DNA of 64,000 nucleotides, from NCBI GenBank assembly GCA_011037195.1, contig JAAEAF010014920.1, forward strand, positions 61,337 to 125,336, written 5' to 3'. Source of the DNA: Triatoma infestans (lineage: Eukaryota > Arthropoda > Insecta > Hemiptera > Reduviidae). Made by a program: the position numbers and the translations under genes. Positions 36,801 through 50,000 of this stretch are shown piece after piece (the first letter of the stretch is position 1; each line of letters begins with the position of its first letter). Under the pieces are notes generated by a model. The model saw nothing but the letters and a program-made list of their open reading frames with translations. It searched no databases and was not told the DNA's origin.

Positions 36801-39800
36801 CTAGGGACGGAGACCCTAGTTTGTGTACTGTGTTTGTCCTTGTCTGTATTATTAGAGTGTTATTATGAACTGTTCTGACGAAGTGCATGGAGTACTGAAC
36901 TATGGTAACCCGTGGGGTCGCTACACAAGTAAATGCATGCAACAGATACCCCCTTGCGGGCTGTCCACTAAATGTATAGATTTGTACTTTTACTACCGGG
37001 AGTTCGTAGTCAGATTTTTTTTTTTTTTTTTTTTAATGAACTAATTCTCAATGGATGTATTGAAACCTGCGAACTCGAAAATAATTATTTTTAGAAAGTC
37101 TGTTTTTACGCGAATACCTGTGTTGGGTCTGTGTTAGTACGCCCAGCAACCCCCTCCCAGGCGCGCACGCCCGCCCGCCCGTGCTTTCTTAGAACCACTA
37201 ATCTACCTCCGCCCTTTTTTTCTTTTTTTGTTATAGTATTTGAGGGCCAACTTTCCGGCCTTACATCATCATTGTATCATCCAAACTCATGTTTTCACCC
37301 TCTACTTCCGATTGCCTTGGCCAACGCCCGCCTTCTCTATTATTCTTCTTCGATTGTTCAAGTTAGCATCTGTGTGTCGTCTGATTGTAGCTCGCCTTGT
37401 CATAGACGACGCCCATATTCGCCTTCTACACGCCAGCGCTCTCGCCACTCATGCCTACATCCGCCGCCACTATTGGATCCTGGCCGGGCGCAACGTGGTG
37501 CGCCACCGCATCGGCAGATGTAACCGCTCTTTACTGCCAAACCGCGCCCCGTCATCCAACCCATGGGCAACCTCTCCTCCAACGCGACATTGCCGCCACA
37601 GCCTTCACCGTGACTGGCGTCGATTTTGCCGGCCCATTCGCCATTTCTAGTGCCCGCCTCCGCGGCGCCGTGGTCACAAAGGGCTCTTCAGTGGCCTTCA
37701 TATGTTTCACCACCAAGGCTGTACATTTGAGATTGCCTCGGAGTTATCGACATCCACCTTACTCACCTCCTTCCACCGCTTAACCGCTAGCCGTGGGCTC
37801 CGACTACCATCTTTTCCGAAAGTGGCACTAACTTTGTCGGAGCCCACAACAAGCTTCGTGAACTCGGTCGCCTGCTAGGTGATGAACGTCACCAACAAGC
37901 CATCTGCCGCGCCGCCACTTCCGCTGGCATTGATTGGAGGTTTATCCCCCCCCGGCCCGTCCTCATTTTGGAGGCCTCTGGGAAGCGGGTGTTAGATCCG
38001 CCAAGCCTCACCTCACCCCGCGTTGTGGGTGATCAGTGTCTCATTTATGAGGAGCTGCTACCCATGACCACCAACGTCGAAGCGATATTCAACTCTCGCC
38101 CTCTGTGCGCCCTCTCTTCCGATCCGGAACCCCTCACCCCCGGCCATTTTCTGGTTACCTCCCTCAGTATGAATCGTCTGTCCCGTTGGCAACTGACCCA
38201 GCGTATCCAATAGGCTTTTGGAAGCGCTAGAGCCAGGAATATCTTCATAACTTCTAACAACGCAGAAGTGGCTTCTCCCCGCTACGGAGGTCACACCCGG
38301 TACCGTCGTCATCGTGCATCGGCCATTCATCCTAGACGTGACTCCATCAGACATGTCGCCGACATCCATAACGCTTCCGGCGCCATCCGCCGTCCTCTCG
38401 CCAAACTCTGCCCGCTCACATCCCAGTAACCGCTGAACCAAGCCTTCAGAGCATGCGGGATGTTGGGTCGGTGTGTGTGTTGGTACGCCCAGCACTACCC
38501 CTCTAAGCGGGCGCCTTCTTACCTCCACCACTAACTACCTCCGCCCTTTTTTTCTTATACTATTGGAGGGCCAGCTTTCCTGCCCTATATCATCATTGCA
38601 TCACCCTAACTCATGCTTTCCTCCTCAACTTCCGATCGCATTGGCAACGCCCGTCTTCTCTTCCATTCTTCTTCTGTTGTTCTACACGTTTGTTTAGTCT
38701 AATTAAATTTGACATAAAAGTGATTTAAAGGCAGTTTCTCCTTTAGCTGTTGAGAAATGGAGTAAGAAAAAATCATGTTGAGATTATTTTTATATTTTAA
38801 GATAATGTTTCTATAATTTTTCATTTATTATTTTTTTTTTTTTTAGTGATCGATTTCTGTTTAATGAAGATCCAAATCCAAGAACGTGAAACTAGCTATA
38901 GTACATTACAGCTATCTTGGGCTTCGAAATCCCAAGCAGTACAACGTGCCGGACGTGTTGGCCGAGTCATGCCAGGACGAGTGTATAGACTTGTTTCACA
39001 AAATTTATACAAGGTATGATAATAAAGTGATTTTAAAAAGATCTTTCACTTTTCATCTTCAATTTAGTTATAGATAATAGGTTTTTTTCTCTCTTCCTCA
39101 ACAGAATTTTTCAGATGAATGTAGTCCTGAGATTTTACGCTGTCCATTGGATACACTAATTCTTAAAGCTAAAGAATTGGATATTGGACCACCTTCATCT
39201 GTTTTGGGTCGTGCAATGGATCCGCCAGATCTTTCTAATATACACACTAATATACTCAATTTGAAAGAGGTCTGTAGATATCATATATTTTTTTTCTTCA
39301 GTATTTTATTGCATCATAAAACATTCAAGGTGATTCAGTTATAGTAGGTCAAACTGATGCTGGGGCATGCCAAACTAAAATAAATCACACTTAGGCTTGA
39401 GTTTCATTGAGGAGTTATTTTAGTTAATAAAGCTCATATGGCGATATGTAAACCATTGTACAAAACTTTTGCATTTTTCACTTTTGTAATTGCAAAACAT
39501 TGAATTAGTGAAGATTCCACATTAAATTTTTCTAATTTTTCTATAGGTTTCCACGTTGATTTTCTTAAGTGTACTTAGTTGTAAAGATGGAAGATCCTTT
39601 AATAATACTTTTACAATATTTTGCTTATAGCCCTGAATACATACTTCAGCAACTTCAGAAAAAAATCCAACAGTTTTTAATTAAGTGAACTTTACTTTAT
39701 AATTCGAAATCTTGAAATCTACAACATGAGTTTTTTCTTGTTTTCTAGATGGGCGCGTTGTTATTAACATCCAATGGAGTTTACGATGAATTTGATGGTG

Positions 39801-42800
39801 ATCTGACGTTCATTGGAAAAGTAATGGCTGCATTGCCCATAGATCCATTTCTATCAAAATTGATCATTATAGGGCATATGTTTAGTTGTGTGGAAGAATC
39901 TATTATTATGGGTTGGTATTATACAAAATTTTAGGCTTTATTTTTTTTTTTAAATTTAAATCAATTTTTGAATTGGTATTCAAATTTTTTGTTAATTAGC
40001 GTGCGCCATGTCTGTGAAAAGTTTATTTAGCACACCATTTAAACAACAATTAGAAGCTTATAATTCCAAGCTGAGATGGGCAAATTATTCTGCTAGTGAT
40101 CCGATTTCGTATCTTTCTGCATACAAGGTACATATTTTATTTATTTATTTTTTTGTTTTAACTTTGCTTTATATCGTAAGCTTTTTGTTGAAAGGTTTTT
40201 AATGATAAAGAGCTAATTGAAATTTGCAGACACTTATCCAATTTAGCAGCATGCAACTTATGTTGCATGCATGCTTTAAGCAGCAGATTAAGAACGGAGA
40301 AAGCCTTTGATTTTTTTCTACATCAGCATCACTATTATCTCTTTAAATACTTTTTACTTTCTCTTAATGAGAAACCCAAATATCAAACCTTTTAAAGCTA
40401 CAATAGAAAGTATATTTGCAATCATATCAGCTTTTCGTAATTGAGATTTTTTTTTACATAATTTGAAACAAAATCTGGTGAAACTCAAATGCCTTCTTTT
40501 GTACGCAGTTCTCAATTTCCGATTGACGAAGATTAAAAAATTCTATTCTTTTCTGAGATTAAAAAAAAAAGTTCGCAACACCTGCTTGTTTTATACTTGG
40601 AATGGTTATTCTCGTTTTCTAGGTTTCAAACGAATATTTAATTACTGCATTAGATCCGACGACTTGTTTATTAATTCCCAGTTTATTTTTCATCTTTGTA
40701 TTTCTTCAAGGTAACTAAAAGATTCTAATATTTCCGACATTTTTCTTCCGAAATAAAAGTCCTACACACACAAATAGATAAAAAATGTTATATAAAGCGA
40801 GCAGTTTTTATGAATCCTCGATTTTGAAAATCGAACACGATTGCTTTACTAGTTCTTATAGCGATATGAGAGAGAGCGGGAGAGAGAGAGAAACACGTAA
40901 TAATTGTGTCGTAACTCCTCAATATAAAGTAGTTTTAATGTCTCACAGGGATGGTTACCGAAGTAATCTATCATCTTGAGATTGTATTTACATTATAACC
41001 TGATCAACTAAAAATTGAGGTTGTGCTGTGCTCTGATGGGCATGTTGTGTTAATGACACACGACGAACCAAATATCTCATTAGCAGCACTACATGTCCAT
41101 CAATAACAACACTACACAGCCACTAAAATGACTAAAGACAACAACGATATGAAAATACCGAATTAAAGAGGACCTTTACAACGACAACAATTTAATAACA
41201 ATATTAATAGCAGAGAGGAAGCTCAAGTGATATCAAATAAATATAGTTACTTTTATAACTATATAAACGAATTTATATTCAAAATAATAATTTGGGTCTA
41301 CTTAATTATGCCATTCAAAGTTATTGTTAAAATACCAGTTCAGAAATTATTGTTAAATTTCAGTTGTTATTGTTTAAATTTTTAATATTCTTTATTTAAT
41401 TTTCTGTTATAATATACAGTGGGAGCTTATTATTGTTAATTTAGTTACTTACAATATTTTTAGTTGACCAGATTACAATATAAATACAGGAAAACACTTT
41501 GCTGTCGAAATCGTGCCTGTCTCGAAATGTCCCTGAAATCGACATAAAACAAAAATAAAACTATGTTTATATTGAGGAGTTAGACACAATTATCATAGTT
41601 TGATATCATTCTCTCTAATTAAATAGAAGAAAATCATTAGAAAAAATCATTGAAGACTATATTTTGTCAGTAGCTAATATTTTTCAGTCATTTCTATTCA
41701 ACTGTCTAACTTCACAATTTCCAGTTATGGAGATATAAGGTAAATTCTGGCCAATATAAACGTTCTGGTGGTATAAGCGAGGATAAGTGGGCTTCAAAAT
41801 ATTTTATACAGATAAAATCATTAAAAGAGGTTGTACGTTTGGAAACTGAAATAATAAATCGTTTGAAAAGAATTGGTTTAATACCAACGGTTGGAGCTAA
41901 CAAAGTTATATGGACAGATCATGAATTAGCACTTATATTGAAGGTTGGTCAAATTCTATCTGTTTGTATTTTGTAATTACGTTTTATTGTGAAATTTTTA
42001 TGTGAGTTATGTTGTTGTAATTAGATAGTTCTAGCGGGTGCCTTCTATCCGAATTACTTTCTACGTAACCATATCGATGAAAAGGAAGCAGTTAAAGTTT
42101 TAGGTGGGCGTGATCCATTTACAACTGTATATTTAACCAATTTCCCATCAAATCAACCTGGACCTTTGTATATTGATGCTATCAAACAATATTTCTACCA
42201 CTGTGGATCTAATATGAGTGTTTCTTTTGATGGAAGCAGGTATATTCTCTGAGACATGCTCTATATTCTGTTCATTTCTTTTTTCGTTAATGTGCATTCT
42301 GAATAATAATTATTTTTTTGTACATTCCAGCAAGGTATATTTAATATTCGAAAGCACTTATAGATCATCAATAGATCGGGATTCCTCTGGCCGAAGAGCA
42401 CCAGGCACAATCTCTTTAGCATTGTATAGAGCCATCAAAATGAGACATCTACAGATACCGATCACGATATCCTTATTAGCGTAAGTATATTTTAAAAATA
42501 TGGAACAACTCACTATGAAGTTAATTTCTTTAAGGCATCCAGTGCATTGATGAACGACATTCGTTTGTAGATTTTGTAGCCATTGGATTTGAACTCTTAT
42601 TTCTCACTCAAAAAAAGCTTCAAGGATTGACTCCAGAACTTCTTGCCCTAAAAATCATAAATTAGAGTTTTTTGTGCAAATCGTTGAAAATGAGAGCTTT
42701 GTTTATATTACAGAATCTTTTCTCGTTTAAGTTTACAAACAAGTGCATTCAGATGGTGACACTACTTATCTTGTAAGCAAACTTAAGTTAATTTACAATT

Positions 42801-45800
42801 TATTGTATATTAGGCCTCTAGAAGCTAGAAAACGCGCTGCTGAGATATTTGGCGATTCCTTGTCTCCAAACATCTACTGCTGGAATAAGAGAAAAAGCAA
42901 ACCTATCAATCAGTCTTTATTACCAGGACTTGGCACTACCGTATTACCAGTCGTTATAACACATGTATGTAGAGTATTATTTTATGTAATATATATTTTG
43001 TTTTATTTATTTATTAATTCAATAATAATTCTAGATCAATTCGCCTGGCCATTTTTATTGCCATATAAATGATGAAGCAATGTCAGATCGTCATGTTTGG
43101 ATAAATATGCAATTAAATAGTCAACCAGATTCTTTGAAAAAATTACCAAAGGAGAAATGGAAAAACGATACTAAGTGTATAGCATCTTTTACTGAAGAAG
43201 GGCAAAACGCTTATTATAGGATAACAATTTCAAATGTCGATATGAAGACAGGAACAGCACAAGTAAGTCTGGATCAAATTTAGTATCAGGAGGGTAAGTT
43301 ACAAGGTAATTACTTCCTTGGGTAAACCCAAGGAAAACTATCTGTATAAAATCTTTATTACTAGATATTTATACAGACAACAAAGGGTAGCTGTTAGTAA
43401 TTATATGCTCAAAGTGCTCACCATTAACGTCCAGATATTTCTGATTTCTGTGAGCGATTACACATCGTAATTAAGGTTGTTCACAGCCTTGTTAAATTGT
43501 CTATAGTGATTGTTCTGTATAACATTTCAATTTCTTCTCGCTGTGCAACCAGTTATCCTGGTTTTTCTACGGTTCCTTTAATGCCCCACGCAGATTAAAA
43601 GTCGAGAGGGTTATTGGATTAAATAAAGGTACTCTAGATTGCAAACTTAACCACGAATGCGTGCTATTAATGGTTCTGTTTCACATTATATCGCCATTGT
43701 CAAGTACTTCACATAATATTCTTAAATTTCCAATAACATTTCAAAATGATCTTGTGTCACTTGAATGTCAAGCACACTTCTGCTATAATTCAATTTTGGA
43801 TTTTTATTTTCTCTTAATCTTAGTTAAAGGAAGTATTCCGATTGTGCCAGATTTTCAAAATTTTAGTTTTCACCTAAAAATGTTTTTAGTAAATTTTCTT
43901 TGCTGTATATGTTTGTGAGAATAGAATGTTTCATAAATGAAAAGTTGCAGGAAGCTCAAATTTGGTATTTCTTTTAGGCTTACCACCAGATCAGACACGA
44001 AGACCGCAAGGATTTTTTTTTTCTTTCAGTTTTTCATCATTTTCTCGAAAACGGCTCCAACGATTTTAACTTCGTATACTACCTACACGCATAAATAGCT
44101 AATCACTTTCATTTGAATCATTTTCCCGGAAAAATTGTTTTTTGGGGGGGATTCTGGGGGGGAACAGTAGCATTATGCTTTCGTCTAAGTACCGGTTCAG
44201 TACTCATATTAGAAGCATTGATAGAATTCCTAATTTGAAGAAAATCGATTTTACAGAAAAGGTTTTTGCATTTTCTTGGAATTTTTTCGAAGAATGTGAC
44301 TTTCTTTAAACCTGGTATGGTTGCTGGACAGACAAAAACGCATCACTTTTCTTTGACATTTTTTATTTTTATTTTGGAAAAATAGATGATAGAGGAGTAT
44401 TGGAGAATCTGTCAATTAGTTTAAAATTTAATTTGCTTCTTAGTTTGGACATAGAGCGCTGCACATAAGACCGCTCAGGTATAAAATTGAAATCCTCACT
44501 ACAGTTATTACGGCAAGCCTAAATAAACATTGTAACGTTGCAATTTTAAAGACAATTTCTTGATTAAATTGAAGTAAGAGAAAGTGGTGGTCACATCAGA
44601 TTTTTTTTTTTTTTTTTTTTTTTTTAAAGTAATCAATAACAACCAGTTTTGAACAAACTATTAACCCAGTTATTATTAATGAACCTGTAGGAAGAAGTGG
44701 ATTAATTACTTCCTCAGCAATCTTGCATAACTATGGATTTTTGGTTGTGGTGGGGTGGTGTGAAGGTTGCCGCCAGTGGTAGTTTGTACAACTACTTGGG
44801 TTTTGCATACCCACAAGCCAAACTCAGCATCATAAACACTTCCTGAATTTTTATGCAGTATTCAAATACAGTACTCAAATATCCCAAATAGATCAGAGAC
44901 ATTTTCCGTGGTAGCCTGCTTCATTTTGTGGTCATCGACCGGTTTCAGGCGTTCGCCCATCTTCAGGATGCGTTTTTTAGACAGTGTGACAACACAGACT
45001 CATGTTGCAGAACTCGCAGAGCGAGTCTGTGTTGTCACACTGTCTAAAAAACGCATCCTGAAGATGGGAACGCCCGAAACCGGTCGATGTTCACAAAATG
45101 AAGCAGGCTACCACGGAAAATATCTCTGATGCTTTCCAGCTTTGCGGAACTAACCACCACAACATCCCAAATAGATATTCTAGATTCTTGATCATATGAA
45201 TAATGTTAGTATCCTACCAACATTATTTTTATTTTATTGTTAATTGTTTTTGTAGATATTTTATATAGATTATGGCAATGAATTGGAAGTCAAATTGGAC
45301 GATTTAAAGGATTATTCTGATCAATTAATTGAAAGTGGTGTGCGAGATGAACCTCCATTGGCTATTGAATGTACCCTAGCAGAGATTCAACCATCGGCAC
45401 GTCACAATCCAAAAGGAAATTGGTCTAAAGATTCTATTACACTATTTAGTAATTATTTCAGAGATAAACGCTGCATAGCTTTGGTAAATATTAGTTTTAT
45501 ACATTTTTAATTATATACAGTTATGGAGAGGTAATTTTCACAATGATATTTAATTTTTTTTTTTTTTCCATAGATATATTCAGTAGTAGGAAACGTTATG
45601 GCTGTGACATTGTTCAAACATGAAAAATTGAATCCCATTGGAGATCTTTCAAATCATTTATCATTTAATCATGAATTTATTGAACAAGGATACGCTGAGA
45701 TGGCGGAGGAACCTTACTTATCCAGAGTAAGTAACATTGTCTTTTTATGTGGAAGGGAGAGGATAATAATAACAATTTATATTACACTGACTATTTTCTT

Positions 45801-46974
45801 CTTCTTTTATAGGAAAATCATGTAATGAGAACTATGGCTCAGAAAAGTCCAGAATCTTTGAAAATGTATTCACCATCCTATTTGCCGGATGATCCATATG
45901 CTCAATTTCAGTTTGAGCCTCCTTCAGAAAAAGAATGTCAAACAAAGGTATTGTTATGACAGTAGTTACAGATGTCGTTATTGACGGGTATTTCAGTCGA
46001 AACTATTTTCATTTAAGCATTATTCTGACAAATCAACTGGAATTTTTAGAAAATAGTCACTTTCTTATAAAGTAGAAATGAAATTGTATCAGCATTAATC
46101 ATCATTGCTTTCCAGGAATCAGATTTTTTTTTCTCTTTTGACAGATACTTTTGAAAGGACCGAAGAGTCCATTGGAAATGAGTTTATACAGTCTCACAAA
46201 AAAATGCCAAGGTAGAGAAGTACATGTTGAATGGAACTCCGTGAATTCAGTGCTGTTGGATAATGTCCCCATGGATTCTCATGACAGGTGACATTAAAGA
46301 TTTTCTCTACGCATGATTTTTGCTCGTACATCTATTTGAAATAGTGGATTTATAAATCAAAAATTTCTATTTCTAGACTCATGGTTGCGGCCAATGTAAC
46401 ACAGAGCTCCAATTCAGACAGGTTGACTTTGAGAAATACGACCTTAATGCCTAATATGCATGGATTACCCAGCCTGTTAACAATGATATTTGCGCCCAAA
46501 GTTGAATTAAGGTAAAAGTTAAAAGAAAAAAATAAATTTCGTTTAGGGAGAAACTTGAACTCCAATGATTTTTGTTTTACAAGCAAATCAACTGTTTTAG
46601 TATTATTATTATTATTTTCAAATGAGAGGCGCTTCAGCATCTATGGTCATTGGCGCCCGGAGCCCTCAGTGCACTGCCGGCCTCCGGACAGTGTTCTCTC
46701 TTTACAGACAACACTGTCCCTCACCGGACAGGGAGCTGTAAATGCAAAAGAAAAATGTAAGGGCAGCACGGCTGGACTCGAACCTGGGACCTCCGCATGG
46801 GAGTCCAGTACGCTAACCACTTAGCTATTTCCTTCCCTTATTATTTATTTATTTATTTATTTTTTTTAATGTAAAGCGCGTCAACATCTATGGTCATTGG
46901 GGCCCGTTTATTATTATTATTTTCTTTTTTAAAGGTCTCCTGGATAAGTGAACGCATTTCTTTGTATTTCTTTC

Positions 46975-47011
<37 letters not shown>

Positions 47012-50000
47012 AGAACTGATCCTGAACGAGAAGAGCTAACAGGAGCACTATGTGGACTAGGTTTTGATCCAGACACCGGCGAAGGCTATCATCCGGATAA
47101 TGATGTTGAAATCATGTTTGATACTAGATTTGATCTTGAGGATTTAGAAAACGTTAGTATGGCATTTTGTCAAACCGGCTAATATATTAAACAAAAAATT
47201 AAAGCAGTGGTTGCTGCCGCTTGTCTCGCTTTTATGCAAGAAATCAGGAGGGCTTAAGAAAGTGTGGGGAAATAACCTGGCAGTGAAGGCCAGAATTAAA
47301 CAGCTTTGGGAACTGCGACATATTAACCATACCATCATCATCATCATCATCATCATCATTATTGGAGGACCCCTCAAGCATGGAAGGACCTTAGCTGTTC
47401 AAGGGCTGTTGTGCTAAAAATTAATTTTTAGATAGTTAAATCTATAAGATGCGATAGATGGGTGGCACTCAGGTCTGGATTTTCCTTCAAGACCCGATTT
47501 GTTGTTTTTCTTCGGTGTGTCCAGTGGGGCTTTGGATAGCGTAGGGTTCGGTCCTCCCACGAGTAATAATTATAATAATAGTTAGTTAATTAAAGCAACT
47601 TCTTCCACACTTCATAAATCGTCATAAATTATTAAAATATTTTTTTTTATATTTTCAGATAAATAAGTTAAGATTCTGGATGAATTTCATTGTTGGAGAT
47701 GTTGTATACATTAGCCCAGAAGCGGCTAATCCTCGAATAGTTCAGGCGCAAAAAAAGATTAAGGAGTATCTGTTGATGTATGTAAATTTTATATTATTAT
47801 TATTATATTATTTCAGTTTACTTTATAAAAAGCGTATTGTAAAGTCGCCATAATGTATTAACGTTTTATAGTTGCTAGTTTAATTTTCCCGGATTGCTTT
47901 AAGTGCAAATTTGCCGACTTTGTCAGACTTTTGAAATGAAAAATGTTTAAATTAAATAAAGCCCGTTAAGTCAAAATTATTAACCCTTCCCCCCTCCAAA
48001 ATTAATGAAACAAAAAAGTATTACTGTTTTTGTAAAGCATTCAGGAATTATTAGTCTTTAAAGGGAGACTTCCGGTATTGGTTTTCATAAAATCGAAGTT
48101 TTGCCCATTCGGTGAAAATGGGCTTATTACAAAGCTGTTTGTTCAACTTTTTCTATGCACCAACTCTCACTAAAGGTGAGTGTCAGAAGTGAAAGCTGCT
48201 GTAAGTCGCGGCTTATTTTTGCAGGCTCTGTAACACTTTTTTACTTACTGTCACTTCTGGTAAGAAGGAAGTATTGCACATCGAGCCAAATTTTCAAAAT
48301 GGAGTTTTCACCGGAAATATGGTTTTGAGTTCCCTTGAATATGGAAAAAATGTTTTTAGCGAGTGATCTATATGTGTGTATGTGTTTTAACAGAATATCT
48401 CCCGAAACAGGAAGGGGTGACTTGCTATTCCGCTTCTGACACAAAAGTTTTGGCCAAAATCCATCAATCTGACGTACGGCTTTACTAAATGGTTTTTAAT
48501 GTTAATACGTTTTGGGGGGGGGGGGGGGCATCTATTTGGTAAAAACGTTTCTCATATTGAAAAGCAAACGTTTCTCACATGAAAAAGCGAACGAAAGTTT
48601 TCTCAGAACAGGGTAGTGAGGGGGTTCTGGGGGAGAGGTGGGTAATTTTTGGTGGTACTGGGGTTGTTGAAAAACTTATTCGATGGATGTTGCAACTGTT
48701 ATGACAGTTACCGTTTGAATTTTTTTTTTTTTTTTCAGTTTATCGCGATTTTATCGAAAACGGCTCCAGCAATAGTGTATACTACCTACACAAATCACCT
48801 ACCTACCACTTTTATTTGAACACTTTGCGGGTACGGGTTTCTTGGGGGAAAAATAACGTTGTTTCCCTATTAGTATTCCTACTTCCATATAATATATAGT
48901 TCTAGCACGTATATAATATTAAATACACATAGAAGCATTGCTATAAAATTTCAATAAAATCGGTTAACCGGAAGTGCGACTTTACAGAATAGGTTTTTGA
49001 ATTTTTTTTGTTAGAATTTTCTCGGAAATGTATATAACGATTTCTTTTAAACTTGGTGGCGACATTTGACTATCAGAATATTAAGATTAAGCAGGTTTCC
49101 ATATTTAAGATGTTTTGTTTATTCACACGTATAAAACCATTTTTTTTTTCTTCCCACACCATTCGGCGGTCCCTGAGCTTGCGCTCACACCCGCCAGAGA
49201 AGCTTTCGACTTCAAAATTAGAAGGAGGAAAAGAGCTAAAGAAAAATTCCTGACCTCCCTCCTTACCTTGCAATAGTCGTACATGGTGATTCTCGTCAGG
49301 AGTTAGAAGAGCGTGCTAGCGCTGTTTGTAACCCGATTAAGGAATTGGTGTCAAGGGGGAAGCTACAGATTTCATTCGAGAAATCTAAAGTGATGCTAAT
49401 GGAAGGCAAACTTCATCTTAGTCGTCCTCCCAGGATTAGGGTGGACGATCATAGAATAGTCGACGTGACCCAGTTTGAGTACCTGGGCGTGCTGCTGGTT
49501 TGGAAGCTTTCTTTTAAGCCCCATATCCAGCGGGTTGCCTCGAGATGTCTCCACTTGTACCAGGGAATAAAAAGAGTAGCCCGTGGTGAGTGGGGGCTGA
49601 AGACTGATGTGGCCTTAACCATTTACAGGGGCGTAATAGAGAATGTCGCAGCGTACGCAGCTGCCTGTTGGGCTGACAAGCTTGACAGGCAGTCGTATAG
49701 CGGCACTCTGTTGCGAATGCAAAGAGCCATTTTGTGCTTAGTAACAAGGGCCTATGCGACATCATCCACGGCCTCCTTACCGGTGGTCGCTGTTGTGTTG
49801 CCGCTGATCTCCTTGTAGAGATGAGAGCCCTTACCCATAAGTATAAAAAAGGGGTAATGATTGTCCTGGATGGTGAGGAACTGCCCAGACAGACGCCTCC
49901 AGCTCTTGTAACGAAAAGATCCGAGAGTACGAGATTGAGAGCTGGCAAAGACGCTGGGATGAAGCAGAGACAGGGAGAATTGCATACGAGTTCTTCCCAA

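Noticed and set aside
37131..37783. Several overlapping long open frames on both strands
   Set aside because: They are frames of the decayed BEL/Pao integrase region and its LTR. High GC lengthens chance frames there.
41712..41903. Minus-strand open frame
   Set aside because: It is the antisense shadow of spn-E exon 12. The minus-strand frame at 46350-46640 is likewise a shadow of exon 21.
44894..45163. Annotation of a proven hammerhead ribozyme
   Set aside because: Only the two core boxes and a small hairpin are visible. The third helix and the cleavage site could not be shown by eye, so it is reported only as a hypothesis.
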